From Aplysia californica (Eukaryota > Mollusca > Gastropoda > Aplysiida > Aplysiidae): a stretch of 64,000 bases of DNA. Position 1 is the first letter of the stretch; each line of letters starts with the position of its first letter. The translations under genes and the position numbers were made by a program. This document shows positions 44,430-64,000 of the stretch, one piece after another. The DNA is taken from contig NW_004797572.1 of NCBI RefSeq assembly GCF_000002075.1, positions 421,828 through 485,827 on the forward strand, given 5' to 3'. Below the pieces are notes generated by a model that worked only from the letters and a program-made list of their open reading frames with translations, was not told the origin of the DNA and made no database searches.

Positions 44430-45610
44430 CAACAACGAAAGGTGGATATTAAGCTTGATATTTGACACACTGTGTTTTATTTAGCACGTTGGCGCTAATC
44501 GCAACGCGGCGTTGCAAATAGGCATAACTTCCTTTCAATTTTCATCATTTACCATTCTAAAATAGAAGAGGCTACTACTATTAGTTACTATAAATTAAGT
44601 TTCTCGATCCTTGAATTCTATAAAATTGGGAGGCATAAAATTGCTTAGAAAATGTCTTTAACAAAATATTATCTCATCTTCCATAACCCATATCTCAACC
44701 GTAACTGTGTAAGCCTGCTTCGTTTCCCTTCTTCTCTTGGTTAAACACTAATAACCAATGTCCAAGCACCTAATATGTTTTCAACTGCTCAATTTAAAAC
44801 TGTTTCATTCGGAATCAACGTTTGGTCTCCATCAAACTTTCATGAAAAAAATGTAGCAATCTAACATGACTCTCCGAAAACGCTCTCCAGAGAGATAATG
44901 GGACGCTTTGTTACTTTGTACAGCACCAGTCGTATTTAATAAAGGATTCAGTTGATGGGGAAACAGTGAGTTGCTGTTTCATACCACAAAATAAATATAT
45001 TATAACATCAAATCATTAAAAAATTGTAGTTAGATTAAGTGTCGCCTCAATATGTCCACTTTTTAAGTTGGACAATGAAATTTACATTCATACAGCTGTG
45101 TCTTTATTTGTCGGGTAATTCTATAAAATGATGTCGACCAGTGACAGCTTGCTAGATGTACTGAGGCATTATAGCCATCGTTGGGATGTCAAATGACTGG
45201 ACAGCAAAGTAATATGACGTCGGATCAGTACGTCTGGCGACATTGATGCAGTGCTTATGAATTTCTCGCTTGATACTTTATAAAAACTAACCCCCCCCCT
45301 TCTCCAGTTCCTGTCTATTTTCTCCTCTCTCCCTTCTGTTCTTACTCTTATGCATCAGCTTCTTTGCTCTTGTCAATACGCATGGTCAGAATACGTAAAG
45401 ACAGACAGAAACACACACAAAGTGATAATTTTTTATAATCCTATTAAATTATACTTGGGCAGGGGGGTGGTTTGTTTGCTTGTGTAAAAGGCCTGGTATG
45501 TTTATATTGACACAATGGTAAACCAACTGCCTATCGTCACCCATGCCAAATTATATTCCCGACGGCAGAGACCAGGGACAACACCGAATGAGCAGTGATC
45601 CTTGACCAAT
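44430..45610. other. Intergenic, nothing recognised
   Basis: No gene or bounded repeat was found. A poly-C stretch is at about 45291-45298. Confidence 0.45.
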
Positions 45611-45617
45611 CGACCAC

Positions 45618-45679
45618 TCGTCGTTTTCCCTTACACTAAGCTCTGGTTCAGAGTTGGCCAGTGTAAGGGAAAACAACGA
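45618..45679. repeat. Hairpin with 20-bp arms
   Basis: TCGTCGTTTTCCCTTACACT (45618-45637) and AGTGTAAGGGAAAACAACGA (45660-45679) are inverted repeats with one mismatch around a 22-nt loop. No known element end was recognised in it. Confidence 0.75.
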
Positions 45680-45993
45680 ACTCTGAATTAATTAACAACG
45701 GATTAGGATATGACTAAAAAAAATTGTCACCTTCGGGTGCAGAATTAAATACTCTTTGTTTGTATGTAAAAATAAAAAAATTGACAAATTTTGACCATTC
45801 GTCATGTTCCCCTACGACGGCAGACCAAGTGCACACAACTCCAAATTTCACAAACCAAGCAGTAAAAAAAGAAATGACCATAAATGTTTCGTTTGAATTA
45901 TAGAGTTCAATTAAAGGATTGAATATTTTGATGACCAAGTCCTGAGCAGGCTTCTAACACATCTTCAAAGTTTTTGTTGTCACTGCCATGTAA

Positions 45994-46471
45994 AGGCTCT
46001 CGTGGTCTTGGCTCTAAAATGTTTTCCTTTCACCCCCTTTCCTGCTCTCTAACCATGTTCTGTCATCTGCTTTTGTTTCCAACTTCTGCCTCCTCCTCTC
46101 CCTCCTCCCCTCCCCCTCTTTTGCCCTCTCCTCTGGGCTCCTGACTCCTTATGCAGCCTTTCTCTTGCTACTCCTTGTCTCCTTTTTACTGCTGTCTTTC
46201 ATTCACACCCCTGATCTTGGGGTAGGTAAGATCTAACACCTAGCCTTCTCGGATAAGAGCAAAAAAAATTTCAGAGGTCCCATGTGCAAGTTACGCACAT
46301 TAAAGATCTCTTGGTGGTCCTAAAATCAAGGAAAGTTGATTTCAGCCGCCAACAAGCAAAATTCAAAATTAATTCCTACCAAACTGAAAATGCTTATAGT
46401 ACGTGTCCAGCGAGCTCATGTGGCCTTATGCAGTTGTGAGCACCGTAAAACATTACGAAAAAGAAAAAAAT
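45994..46471 (+). repeat. tRNA-derived SINE, head partly deleted
   Basis: Matches the full copy at 61021-61530 through the body (TGCTCTC, CTTTTTACTGCTGTCTTTCA, CCTAGCCTTCTCGGA, GAGGTCC, CGCCAACAAGCAAAATTCAA) and the 3' end (CTCATGTGGCCTTATGCAGT). The head keeps only CTCTCGTGGTCT. A-rich tail at about 46457-46471. Confidence 0.75.
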
Positions 46472-46744
46472 GCCAGTGGTATAGCGGTGGGGCAGCCAAA
46501 CTGACTTTGCTGGCCAGATCTGACCCATAAGCTGTAGAATTGGTGACCCCTGATTTAGATATATTTCAGGATCATTCTAACGAGGTTCACAGGAGTCTGC
46601 AATGCCCAGCTTTTGGGTACATCGATTTGGTCTTCTGGGATTGATCGTCTATCTTTTCCTGGGTTATTGATGCTTCAATTGAGGAAAAAATAAATCTCGA
46701 AAAGCTCAATTTTGTCGAAAATAATAGCCATTTACTTTTATCTC

Positions 46745-49030
46745 TCTCTGTTGCCCTTTTTAACTCCCAGTGGAGAATAGGCCATTAACAAAACATTTCT
46801 CCAGGGAAGCCTGTCTTATGCATCCTTTTCTAGCTGTTTCCATGATGTCCCCGCCTTTTCCATTTCCACTTGTACCGCTCGCCTCCATGTCATCTTTGGT
46901 GTTCCTTTCTTACGTTTTCCTTGTGGATTCCATGTCAAAGCCTGTCTGATGATGTTTGTCGGGGATCTCCTCAGGATGTGTCCAATCCATTTCCATTTCT
47001 TCACCTGTATGTCTTCCTGTTGAGCATTTGTGACTCGATCGTACCACTTGATCCCCACTATCCTTCTTAGGCATCCATTTATGAAGCTCTGCAGTTTCTT
47101 TGCTGCTAATGCTGTGAGCCTCCATGTCTCTGAACCATACTGTAGAACAGTCTTCACGTTTGTTTTGAAGATCCTCAGCTTGGTGTACAATCCCAGTTCC
47201 TTAGACATCCATATATTCCTGAGGATGATGAATGCTGCTCTTGCACCTTGATGTCTTCATCTGTACCCCCTGCCTTGTTGATGACTCTTCCCAGGTAGAT
47301 GAGGGATTCAACATCTGCCAATGGTGCCCCTTACAGTGTGATAGGAACATCGGCTGCATTCATTCAAAGAACTTTCGTTTTATCCATGTGAATATGGAGT
47401 CTAATGCTATGGGAGAAGGTCCTGTGGCGATCTGTGTTCTGTTGCATCTGGGCTCGACTGTGAGAAAGAAGAGCCAAGTCGTCGGCAAAGTCCAAGTCTT
47501 CCAACTGACTGGAAAGGGTCTACTGTATGCTTTTGCGTTGTCCCGATGTTGTCTGTCTCATTATTCAATCCACTGCTAATTAAAAGAGAAAACGAGATAA
47601 CAGGCATCCCTGTCTCACTCCTGTTTTCACTTGAAACGAGTCTGTCCGCTACCCTCCAAGTAAAACACTGCAACTCATTCCCTCATACATCTTCTTGATC
47701 GATCTCACGAACTTGTCAGGTATTCCGTAGTGGCGCATGAGCTTCCATATTGAGTCCCCCTATTTAGGCTGTCAAAAGCTTTCTCGCAATCAACAAAGTT
47801 AACGTACAGGGAAGAGTTTCACTCTGTGGACTGCTCTACTAGTATCCTCAAAGTTGCAATCTGATCTGTACTTGATCTCTTTTTACGAAATCGTGCCTGC
47901 TCCTCTCTTAGTTTTACATCCACAACTTCCTTCAGTCTTTCCAGTTTGGTATGACTTAGTTAAAATCTTCCCAGGAATGGACAGGAGCATGATTCCTCTG
48001 TAGTTTTTACTCCCATGCAGGTCTCCTTTCTTGGATAGTTTCAAAAGCAAACCCTCTCTCCAATCCTGTGGAAATTCTTTGCTGTCCCATATCTTCCCTA
48101 TAATTCCATGAAGAATTCCTGCCGCCATGCTGATATCCACCCTGAGAACTTCTGGGGGAATACCATCTGGGCCGGCCGCCTTGCCTTCTTTCTGGTGTCT
48201 TATCGCCTCCTTGATCTCCTCTAAACTAGGCTTTTCTTCACTCACCTTCCAGATCAATCTCTGCTGGTGGAATGTCAAACTGTTTTTGTGGCCTTGGTCT
48301 GTTCAGTAGCTCTTTGAAATGCTCCTTCCAGCGTTCTTTCTGTTCATCTTGATTTGTGAGAAGCTTTCCCTCTTTATCCTTCACTGGCACATCCGCGTTC
48401 CTGTATCTGCCTGCAAGTTTCTTGGTGGTTTCATACAGTCCTTTTATGTTTCCTGCCCCTGCTGCTTCCTCTGCCTCGCGTGCTAGGTCATCTACATAGT
48501 TTCTTTTGTCATTCCGTATGTTGACTTTTACATCCTTCATTGCTTTGGCGTATTCTTCCTGGGACTTTGCTTTGGCTGCTCTTGTCTTGCTCCTGTTTAC
48601 CTGATCCTTTTTCTTTTTCCTGTCCTCTATCTTGAAATCTTCCTCAGAGTGGTGGCCGATATCCATGGCTTGTGCTCACGTTTCCACTTCCCCAGTACCT
48701 CTTGACACACAGTGGTCCTCCCATGTTTCTTCCACGCTGCTATCCTCGCCTTGTGTTTCCAACACTTGGAACCTGTTCTCAACTGCTACATTAAACTCCT
48801 ACATTAAACTCCTCTCTTGACTATGGCTCTCTCAGAAATCCCACATTGTACCGGCATCTATGATTGACAATCCCCTGCCTTTGCTTTAATTTTAGTAGGA
48901 TTGTTGAAATGAGCAGATGATGGACCGAAGCTACGTCTTCACCCCTGTAAACTCTAACATCCCCTATTGATCTCCTGAATTTCTTGTTGACACATGTATG
49001 TGATCAATCTGGTTTTCAGTTTATTGGTCT
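46745..49030 (-). mobile_element. RTE/BovB-like LINE, 5'-truncated, frame-broken
   Basis: From the 5' side on the minus strand: the end of the endonuclease (pattern DHICVNKKFRRSIGDVRVYR, about 49010-48930), a basic linker (48666-48238), RT fingers (48278-47883, KAAGPDGIPPEVL and KNYRGIMLLSIPGKIL), a decayed palm region (about 47880-47270), thumb/C-terminus (47208-46816: TVLQYGSETWRLT, CLRRIVGIKWYDRVTN, KWKWIGHILRR, TWNPQGKRKKGTPKMTWRR). Several frame changes and lost segments mark a dead copy. Target duplications were not found. Confidence 0.88.
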
Positions 49031-49478
49031 AGAGACACCCATGTTGCTTTGTGTATCTGTTTATGTGGGGAAAACAGTTCCTCCTATCATGATTTACTTT
49101 TATACTTTGATGATAATGGTGATAATACTGATAAGTAATAATGATGATGATAATCGTTATGAAATAATAATAATAATAGATATAATTTTTTTAGCGCACA
49201 CACACAAACATATTTATGTTTTATATATCCCTACCGAAAATTAAGTCTTATGCCCGTTTACAAAGAGTCAAGGGACACAATGAAACTGTTTTAAATGTTG
49301 TTTAACATACTTAAGCGACATCAAAGCGAAGATCCCAAACCAGAGGTGCTGTTAATTCGAGTCTTTGCGCATTTTGAAGACATTATTCTTAGTCCTTTAT
49401 GGATGTAAGTCATATGTGCTAACATCAGTGATGTGCAAAAGTGCATGCTGCTTCATGGAGTGTGCAAAATGCCATGTA

Positions 49479-50299
49479 CAGTCGAACTTGTGTAAGACGG
49501 AATCGCAAGGATCCAGAAAAAAATTCCGTCTTAGGCAAGGAAATTAGGGGTCTCTTGTCAGGTTGGCAAGCAGTCACATAAGTGGTCAAAATTTCACACC
49601 TCTCATCTGCTGTCCTCTCTGATATGACTTGCGTCAGTTTTACTAATCCAATTACCACCAGTGCTTGCCTTTCATAGGACCACTGTTTGACCTTTTATTA
49701 AAAATAGAAACGTTTGAACATCTCCTTTGCTTCCACCCTTAGCCCCACCCATTGGTCACATTTGTGTAATTAGCTCAGTCAACCAATGCTACCCCTCACT
49801 GTCATGTAACAACGATTCGAGGAACTCTTTTCTCAGCTGGCTGTATGATCAGGGCAGTAGGCATTGGTCAAACTAATTTCACACTTCGGGCTTCTGGCTA
49901 CTAATGAAAATTTCTGTGCTGGAGCGCCACTCAAGCACTTTCACTGGCACTCGTGAGACTTCACATGTACACCACCCTGACCATCTTCATCGCTCAGGGC
50001 TCATATATATGGGGTAGCATCAAGATCTACCCTCAAATTGAACCCCTACTCCCCTTCCTCGCCCAGATGCATGGCGTTAAGTTAGAACTGGTTGAACCAA
50101 ACTTGCGAGTTTTGTTTCAAATCAGGGCTGAGTGGGCAAATCATTTTCCGTCTTTGACAGGTAAAACCCTCGGAAGGGAGCAGATTTTTCTTTCCATTTC
50201 CACGTTGGATAGGTCTTTCATTTTATACAGGTGATTAAAGAGGAATATATCGGGGGGGATTCCGTTTTGCGCAGGTTTCCGTTAAGGCAGGTTCGACTG
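49479..50299 (+). mobile_element. Pogo/Tigger-like element, CAGTCGAACCT family, copy 2
   Basis: Starts CAGTCGAACTTGTGTAAGAC after TA (49477-49478) and ends GGCAGGTTCGACTG before CA, a mutated TA. It aligns along its full length with 42532-43391, sharing CTTTCATAGGACCACTGTTT and AACGATTCGAGGAACTC. No transposase. Confidence 0.87.
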
Positions 50300-50459
50300 C
50301 ATTTACCATCACGTTTCACAGACTAGGAAAGATGTCTGTGACACTGGTGACAATAAGGTTTTTGAGAAGACGTTATCAAGGAGATACATCTCCTGTGATG
50401 GATTTGGCTATCGACAAACTTGTACACATGCAACTCAGCACACACAAAACTGACACATT

Positions 50460-50770
50460 ACTTTGACTACCCGCAAGTCAAGTAAAGCTCATGTCCGCCA
50501 AGGCCCACTGGCCAACCATTCCACCTTTGAGCCGAATAAAGCCCTTCTAATCCTACCGGACTCCCACTAAAGTCAATCTGAACCCCATCTAGCCAGCCTT
50601 GAGCCAAACAACACCTAAACTTTGCCATAAAACCCTACTAGTCTACCCATCCCACTAAACCCCACCCAACCACACACCAAACCCAGCTAAAGTAACCTCT
50701 GAGCCGATCAAAGCCTATCCGTCCCATCAAACCCAACTAAAGCCAGCCAGCCCCATACCACAACACCGTA
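50460..50770. repeat. Degenerate C/A-rich minisatellite
   Basis: Loosely repeated units of about 30-45 bp of the type AAACCCxxCTAAAGxxAxCC with CCCATC and GAGCC boxes. Not coding in any frame; too diverged for an exact unit. Confidence 0.5.
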
Positions 50771-51253
50771 AAGCTAATTTTAAAAAATTCTATTTAAATG
50801 TGCCCCATGTTCGAAAATTGATCACGCTGAAGTACAGAAATGAGTGTAGTCAAAACATATATTGCCCTATGTAATATAAGGGCTAAAGAAGCTGCAGGTT
50901 TGTGTAATAAGTTACACAAGATGACTCCTGGGGTGGTGCTGCATGAGGTGATTGGTTTACATGAACTGTGGACTCTGGTAAATTTTCCATAGTATAGAGG
51001 TGTTAGCTTTTTGTTGCAGCCTTGGCACTTAATATGTAGGTCAGAGTGTCTTTTCTTTTATTGTGCTAAAACTTTATCTCGGCATAGATCTAGTTATTAT
51101 CAGTGTTAGTACTTGATGGATTAAGTCAAGAGAGTCCTTAAAACCCGAAGTTCTGTTATCATTGATGGAAAGATAAAGTTGTCTAAAGTCACTTTTCGCA
51201 TTTGAGCAAGTAGAGAGCAATCAGTTGGATCTATTTCCTCAGATCGTGCAAAG

Positions 51254-59137
<7,884 letters not shown>

Positions 59138-59715
59138 TGTTCATGCAGGAAATCTAGTTAGTTTTTAGAGGATTGAACACAAAGCTAGTATTACTTTTTT
59201 CTCTTTTGCTTTTTACATTATTAACCCATTCCCTAAGTGCCGCATGAAATCATACTGCAGATCTCATTACTGCTGGCTACATGTGCATCGTATGCTGTGG
59301 GGGATCAAGGAATATTTTTCCTCCCTCACTGAGACGTGGGACAGCGTGTGTGGGGGAAATTAATTTAATACTCTCATGAATAATGCATCTACCGCCTTTC
59401 TGTCTCTTACTTGTGTTCATTTGCTGGCACTCTTAACAGAAATAGCTTCTCGTTGACCAAAATCATTTGATTCTCATTTATGTCTAGATGTTGAAATGCT
59501 CCAAGGAAAGTGAAAATTTTGCTATTTATTTTTATTTTAATGAAAATTATGACTTGAGTCTTTCTATGACAGAAAAGAAACTGATGTTTAATATCAAATA
59601 TCATAATATAGTAGTATAAGTGATTGTGATTTGTGAAGCCCTGTGTATTTTTTAATAAGCAATAATAATTATAATCCACTATGCATGGCCACTCGGGCTA
59701 AATGAGCACTTGGGC

Positions 59716-59721
59716 AATAAA
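59716..59721 (+). terminator. Possible poly(A) signal of the secreted-protein gene
   Basis: AATAAA 579 bp after the stop. No strong downstream element was seen, so the true end may differ. Confidence 0.35.
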
Positions 59722-60072
59722 TTGAATTAGGAAGGAGTGGGTATGAATTTTTCTTGTAAAAGTATGATGTACATCCGAGGAAAAGATAAATTGTTGTTCA
59801 TGTTTCTCAGTGGTTGTTTTTTGGATGAACTTGCTTGTACTTGCCTTCGAAATTCTAGTAAATTTTTTTCATTTTTGATATTTCAGTTGTTTCTCTGAGT
59901 TTATTTAGTTCAAATGTGCTTCTTATATAAATCCTTTTCTTCAGTTATTGACATCGCAGGGTGAAGGGAGATGTGATATAAGACACAAGTGCGAGAGTGG
60001 ATCAGATAGTAATGGAATTTGCCACAAATGCTAAAATGTTACCTTAAGTCTTAAATGCAGTACACCTAATTG

Positions 60073-60311
60073 GTTGCTTTTAAGCACAAGGGGGCTATCC
60101 GGAAAAATGCTGTTTTGAAAAAATCGAAGGTAAAGTTTTTGAACCCTTGTTAAGTTTCTTTAAAAGACGAGAGTTTTCACTACGACCAAAAAAAATACAC
60201 ACCAGTGAAACCAAACTTATCCTATAGGGAGGGCAATGCCTATTTTTGGTGTAGGTCAAGATTTCTGGAAACCCCTGAAATCTGGGTTAGCCCGCTGTCC
60301 TTAAAAGCAAC
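60073..60311. mobile_element. 239-bp MITE, GTTGCTTTTAAG ends
   Basis: GTTGCTTTTAAGCACAAGGG at 60073 is answered by CCGCTGTCCTTAAAAGCAAC ending at 60311. AATT-like sequence flanks both sides and may be a target duplication. No ORF. Confidence 0.7.
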
Positions 60312-60314
60312 AAA

Positions 60315-61010
60315 TTAATCTATACCATGTCTTCTCTCGAACCAACCATTGGAGTTTCATCATCATGTGACGTCTCTCTAACTCTTGATTATTTTTATGA
60401 CATCAGAAACTACGGATTGTTTGCGCTCTGGAGGAAACAAGATGATGCTCACAAAAGAAAATTTTCATTTTACATCTGTATGAACTTTGAACTTGACAAA
60501 GCATGAAAATTAGCAAAGTGTTTGTGCTGAATGTGCTTTTTTTTATATGACACAGTATATCACTGGGAAGAAAAATTTTTTGAATGGAGACGCACAGTGC
60601 AGTAACCCACATTCTAGCCACCCAAGTTCCCTTGTGAAGAGAAAACCGTTGATGTTACCTAGCATTACATTGCGCAAGATCCCCATATCTCTTTAAAAGA
60701 ACTTAATGACATGTCTGGGCTTTTGTTTGGTTTGGTTGAAAACATTATTCGTGGAGGACTCCATGTTAAAAAAGTATGTTCCCGTTGGATAACCCATTTA
60801 CTAAGGAATATAAAAGGAGTGTAAATGTGTCACAAAATTGCTCAGTAGATTTGGAACCCGTGGGCCCACGTGACTTACAGCCTTTGTCTTAAGGGAGGAA
60901 ACACAGATTCCCATTTTCAGAATTCCATCACCACGGCTGAATTACTTGTCACGATAGATTTAAAAAATGAGACATGCCTGTCATTTTGCTTCCAGGATTT
61001 CAAAGAAGAA
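60315..61010. other. Intergenic, nothing recognised
   Basis: Short ORFs only. No exon, RNA gene or repeat border was recognised. Confidence 0.45.
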
Positions 61011-61020
61011 AGGGGGGGGG

Positions 61021-61530
61021 GGGGGCTCTTGTGACCTAGAGGTTAAGGTGTTCACCTCTCTTACAAAGGTCCTCTGTTTGAATCTGGGTAGTGGCAGAAA
61101 AATTTTCTTCTCTAAAATTGTCTCCTTTCACCTTCTTTCCTTCTCTCTTGCAATATTCTGTCGTCTGCTTTCGTCTCCACTTTCTTCCCCCACCCCCTCC
61201 ACTGGGATCCTGACTTTTTCTGCAACCTTTCTACTGCTACTCTTTGGCTCCTTTTTACTGGTGTCTTTCAGCCACGCCCCTGATCTTCTGGTAAGAAAGA
61301 TGTACACCTAGCCTTCTCGGACAAGGGCGAAAAATCTCGGAGGTCCGGTGTGCAAGTTGCTCTCGTTAAGATCCCTTTATGGTCCAAAATCGATAAGAGT
61401 CGGCTTCGACCGCCACCCGATCAAAATTCAAAATTTCCTACCAATTAAAAATGTTTGGTGTGTCTCGTGCGCTCATAATATGACCTTATGCAGTTGCGAG
61501 CGCATTAAAACACAAAAAGAAAGAAGAAAG
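61021..61530 (+). repeat. tRNA-derived SINE, most complete copy
   Basis: About 510 bp: head with TGACCTAGAGGTTAAGG (A box, 61032-61048) and GTTTGAATCTGG (B box, 61076-61087), a C/T-rich body with CTGCAACCTTTCTACTGCTA and CTTTTTACTGGTGTCTTTCA, a middle block CCTAGCCTTCTCGGAC, and a 3' end CTTATGCAGTTGCGAGCGC followed by an AAAGA-rich tail. Three further copies occur in the window. The G run at 61011-61024 precedes the head. Confidence 0.82.
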
Positions 61531-61539
61531 AGGCTTTTA

Positions 61540-62430
61540 ACTTTTACTGTCTTTTTCAATTCCAGTAGTGTCCTTGTGGTTGGCATCATACCCACACAAA
61601 ACCACTGTGACTCCTACTATGAGCGAAAGTTACTGCCCCAGTTTAAAAAATGTCACTGACGAGCAAAAACCAAAGACCATAATTCTTTTCCATACATGCT
61701 CCTCCATGACAATGCAGCTCCCAAGAAAGCAAGGGTCACAACTCTGTGCATGCAACAAGAGTAAGGGATGCAAGTTTTTTCTCTTCATCCAGTCTACACA
61801 CCTGACTCCCGAGGACTTCTACTTCTAGTACTTCAGGTTATCCTATTTTGAAAGATGAGGTTGATGGACAAAAGTTTGAAAGCATTCAGGACTTCCCAAG
61901 AACAGTATTCAAAAGTGCGAAACATACCAGAAGCTGATTTCCACATAGCCTTTCAGTAGTAGTAGCTGTAGAGGCTGAAATCCTGCATACAAAGTCGAGA
62001 AGAACATTTAAAGGTACTAAGGCAACAAAGGCCCTTTTGTATTTGGTTAACTGAATTTACAAAACAACCGTTCTAGTATAAAGGAATGCTTCACTCATGT
62101 GCTTGCTGTTGTAAGTCCATTAAATTTAGATCTAAATTTAATCTTTCATCGAGTGTTCGAAACTCGTTTATCCAAATAATATGATGTAGGCCTACCAGTA
62201 AATGTGTGCCAGATGTTACTGAGAAGCAATCCTAAAACCAAGCACAAATGTCTGGTGTTCATTAATTTTTTACTCCTGGTCAGAGCACTGGCAATATAAT
62301 ATGCCTTTGGAGATCTGGAAAGCCTAATGGGTTTTTTCAGAGGGGGAAGGGGGAGATTGAAAAAAGTGCATGTTAGAATCAGACTAAGCCTTTCTTTTGT
62401 TTATTCTGATGTACCTAAAGGAGTTTAGAC
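61540..62430. other. Intergenic, nothing recognised
   Basis: Two short plus-strand ORFs around 61348-61828 overlap the SINE tail and have no family resemblance. No other feature. Confidence 0.4.
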
Positions 62431-62440
62431 TCTCTCTCTC

Positions 62441-62441
62441 T

Positions 62442-62473
<32 letters not shown>
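62441..62473. repeat. (CT)n-(CA)n microsatellite
   Basis: CTCTCTCTCTCTC followed by about 15 CA units. Confidence 0.9.
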
Positions 62474-62475
<2 letters not shown>

Positions 62476-62544
62476 TTATAGTCAGCAGGAGGTGTGCTAG
62501 TTTGACCCTGCCACTGCCTGAAAGTGCCAACCTAGGATTTGCAG

Positions 62545-62578
<34 letters not shown>

Positions 62579-62835
62579 TGTCAGATCTGTGACAGACATC
62601 GGCGATCATGGTTCTCCATTCATTCCTTTGCTCGGATGCTTTCAAAAAAGCCACGTTTCCCCGATCTTTCCCCGTTACCCATTTGTTTAGGTTCCCCAAG
62701 TATGTTGTTCTGGGCCTTCCCCTGCCTCGCTTGCCCTCAATTTTGCCAGTGAGAGCTAGATGTTCAAGACTCTTATGTCTATTTATGTGTCCCAAAAACT
62801 GCATCTGTCGTTTCCTGATTGTTCAGCATAAGGAC
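62545..62835 (-). mobile_element. LINE 3' end with (TGA)n tail
   Basis: The minus-strand reading 62804-62571 has the LINE C-terminal pattern MQFLGHINRHKSLEHLALTG, KRGRGRPRTTYLGNLNKW, and EWRTMIADVCHRSDTG. It runs directly into a (TGA)n/(CAT)n tail at 62546-62576, as short-tandem-repeat-tailed LINEs do. Strongly 5'-truncated. Confidence 0.78.
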
Positions 62836-62839
62836 AAAA

Positions 62840-64000
62840 ATACCCTTCTATAAAAAATATCTGCCCCTCTTAAGAAGAAAACTAGTGTCTTCAGCATGCA
62901 AAGCGATAAAACTGACCTTAATACCAAAGACACCTCTGTCCAAAGGAACAGCAAAACAATTCAAATCCAAGTCCTGATAAGTATTTATCCCCCAGTCACC
63001 ATGGGCATGCATCAGCTATTAGGTTTTCTTTTTTTCTTTTTGCAGAGAATTTCTCAAACTATCACCTTAGGCACTCCTCTGTCCGTGAGCCCGTAACAAT
63101 ATATGTAATGTAACTGCTGGTATTTTTGTTTTCTATTCCTTTGGGTGTTTTTTTTGAAGAAACATGAAGTTGATCTAACTGAGTGGGTATTGGATATGGT
63201 GTGGTACATTATAAAGTAAATTATAACATTCCCTTTGACACTGTGTAATTATTTAAAGAGCAGGCAGTTCAATCCCATGCGCAATGTATGTTGGACAAAA
63301 AGGCACTGAAAAAAGATTCATGGACGAAGTAATAGTAATAGAAAAAAAAACCCCAAATTTTATAACTAAAATGTTTACTGGAACCTCTCCAAGAAACACT
63401 CATAATATAGATCTTCCAATATATGCACATGAACCCTCATCAATTTAAACAGGCAGCACTACTTTAATTTAACATAAATTAAAGTATTAAAAGACAGTTT
63501 CAGTTATTTATTTGTACAAGAAATGACTGAAATGAAAAGTACAAACAAGTCAACCACTGACCCGGTCCAAGTAATGGATAGTAGTTTATTAGATATGTAG
63601 ACTCTTGCATGTATGTTTATATCAGGAGACCCAACAGAAATGACACCAAGACACAAACACAATTGCAGATGTGTTGTTTTTTTTACACTTATGTACAATC
63701 TTGTCCAACATATAACTCTTCAAACATATTTATTTGTGGACATGAAAGTATCAGGAAACAAGACTTCATGGAGAAAAAAAAAAAGACCACGTATTGCAAA
63801 CAAAAAGTGCAGTGAAATTACTACAAAATAATCTTTTAACGAATTTCTATACTTGAAACTTTGCTCTACCATAATCAAGGTTCAACAAGGGCCTAAAGAG
63901 AGATCATTTTTATGCTTATGTCACCTGTATTTTCCATTCCTGTGAATGAATGGATGGTTGGTACACAAATGAAAGAAAAACTACTGAACTAATAACCTCT
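62840..64000. other. Intergenic, nothing recognised
   Basis: AT-rich with short ORFs of no family resemblance. No exon of a fourth gene could be recognised before the window ends. Confidence 0.45.

Noticed and set aside
45714-45938. Minus-strand 74-codon ORF with a plausible composition
   Set aside because: No recognisable family, no neighbouring exons and no repeat partner in the window; left unannotated.

Overview
The window is animal nuclear DNA, most likely from a mollusc and probably a gastropod. The evidence is three spliced or intact host genes with GT-AG introns, AT-rich intergenic DNA full of short DNA transposons, several LINEs and tRNA-derived SINEs, long (CA)n, (CT)n and (TAGATC)n tracts, and an element resembling the RAG1-like transposon remnants known from molluscs. 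The species assignment is inference. Nothing prokaryotic, no CRISPR array, no rRNA and no intact LTR element was seen. A run of 100 Ns at 30836-30935 is an assembly gap.

Host genes. (1) CFAP206, a ciliary/flagellar axoneme protein, is on the + strand with 15 coding exons from 10500 to 29233. Phases agree at every junction, giving a predicted 637 aa. A likely promoter with a textbook RFX X-box lies at 6563-6577, with a possible non-coding first exon ending at 6662. (2) An intronless SLC2/MFS sugar-transporter gene (GLUT8/Tret1-like, 464 aa) is on the - strand at 40600-41994, with two TCATGTGA boxes about 90-100 bp upstream. (3) A five-exon + strand gene at 51254-59137 encodes a 162-aa secreted protein with eight cysteines; I recognise its type as conserved but cannot name it.

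Layout. 1-3600: a jockey/CR1-like LINE on the - strand with its probable 5' region. 3737-4740: a TTAA-flanked piggyBac-like element. 4760-5160: a LINE 3' end. 5865-6123: a MITE. 6500-6662: CFAP206 promoter. 6663-29233: CFAP206, whose introns hold an RTE LINE, two copies of one MITE, a 2-kb RAG1-N-terminal-like transposon fossil, a 5'-truncated LINE with a perfect 15-bp target duplication, a pogo-like element, a tandem pair of TTAACTCA elements and large microsatellites. 29234-30500: 3' UTR. 30500-39600: gene-poor, with pogo-like elements, a SINE and a (GA)n-bearing inverted-repeat element. 39612-42130: transporter gene with a TTAA-flanked element in its 3' region. 42532-43648: two abutting elements. 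44300-50300: SINEs, an RTE LINE and a second pogo-like copy. 51250-59720: the secreted-protein gene, whose third coding exon is preceded by a 4.5-kb intron carrying a SINE, a microsatellite block, a hAT element with a perfect 8-bp duplication and a 34-bp-TIR MITE. 60000-64000: a MITE, a full SINE, a LINE 3' end and no gene.

The three genes do not form a pathway. The coherent stories are ciliary regulation of CFAP206 and the density of non-autonomous DNA transposons, of which at least eight families can be delimited by their own termini. The best candidate for something under-described is the RAG1-N-terminal-like element in CFAP206 intron 8; it is a broken fossil and no working new system was found.
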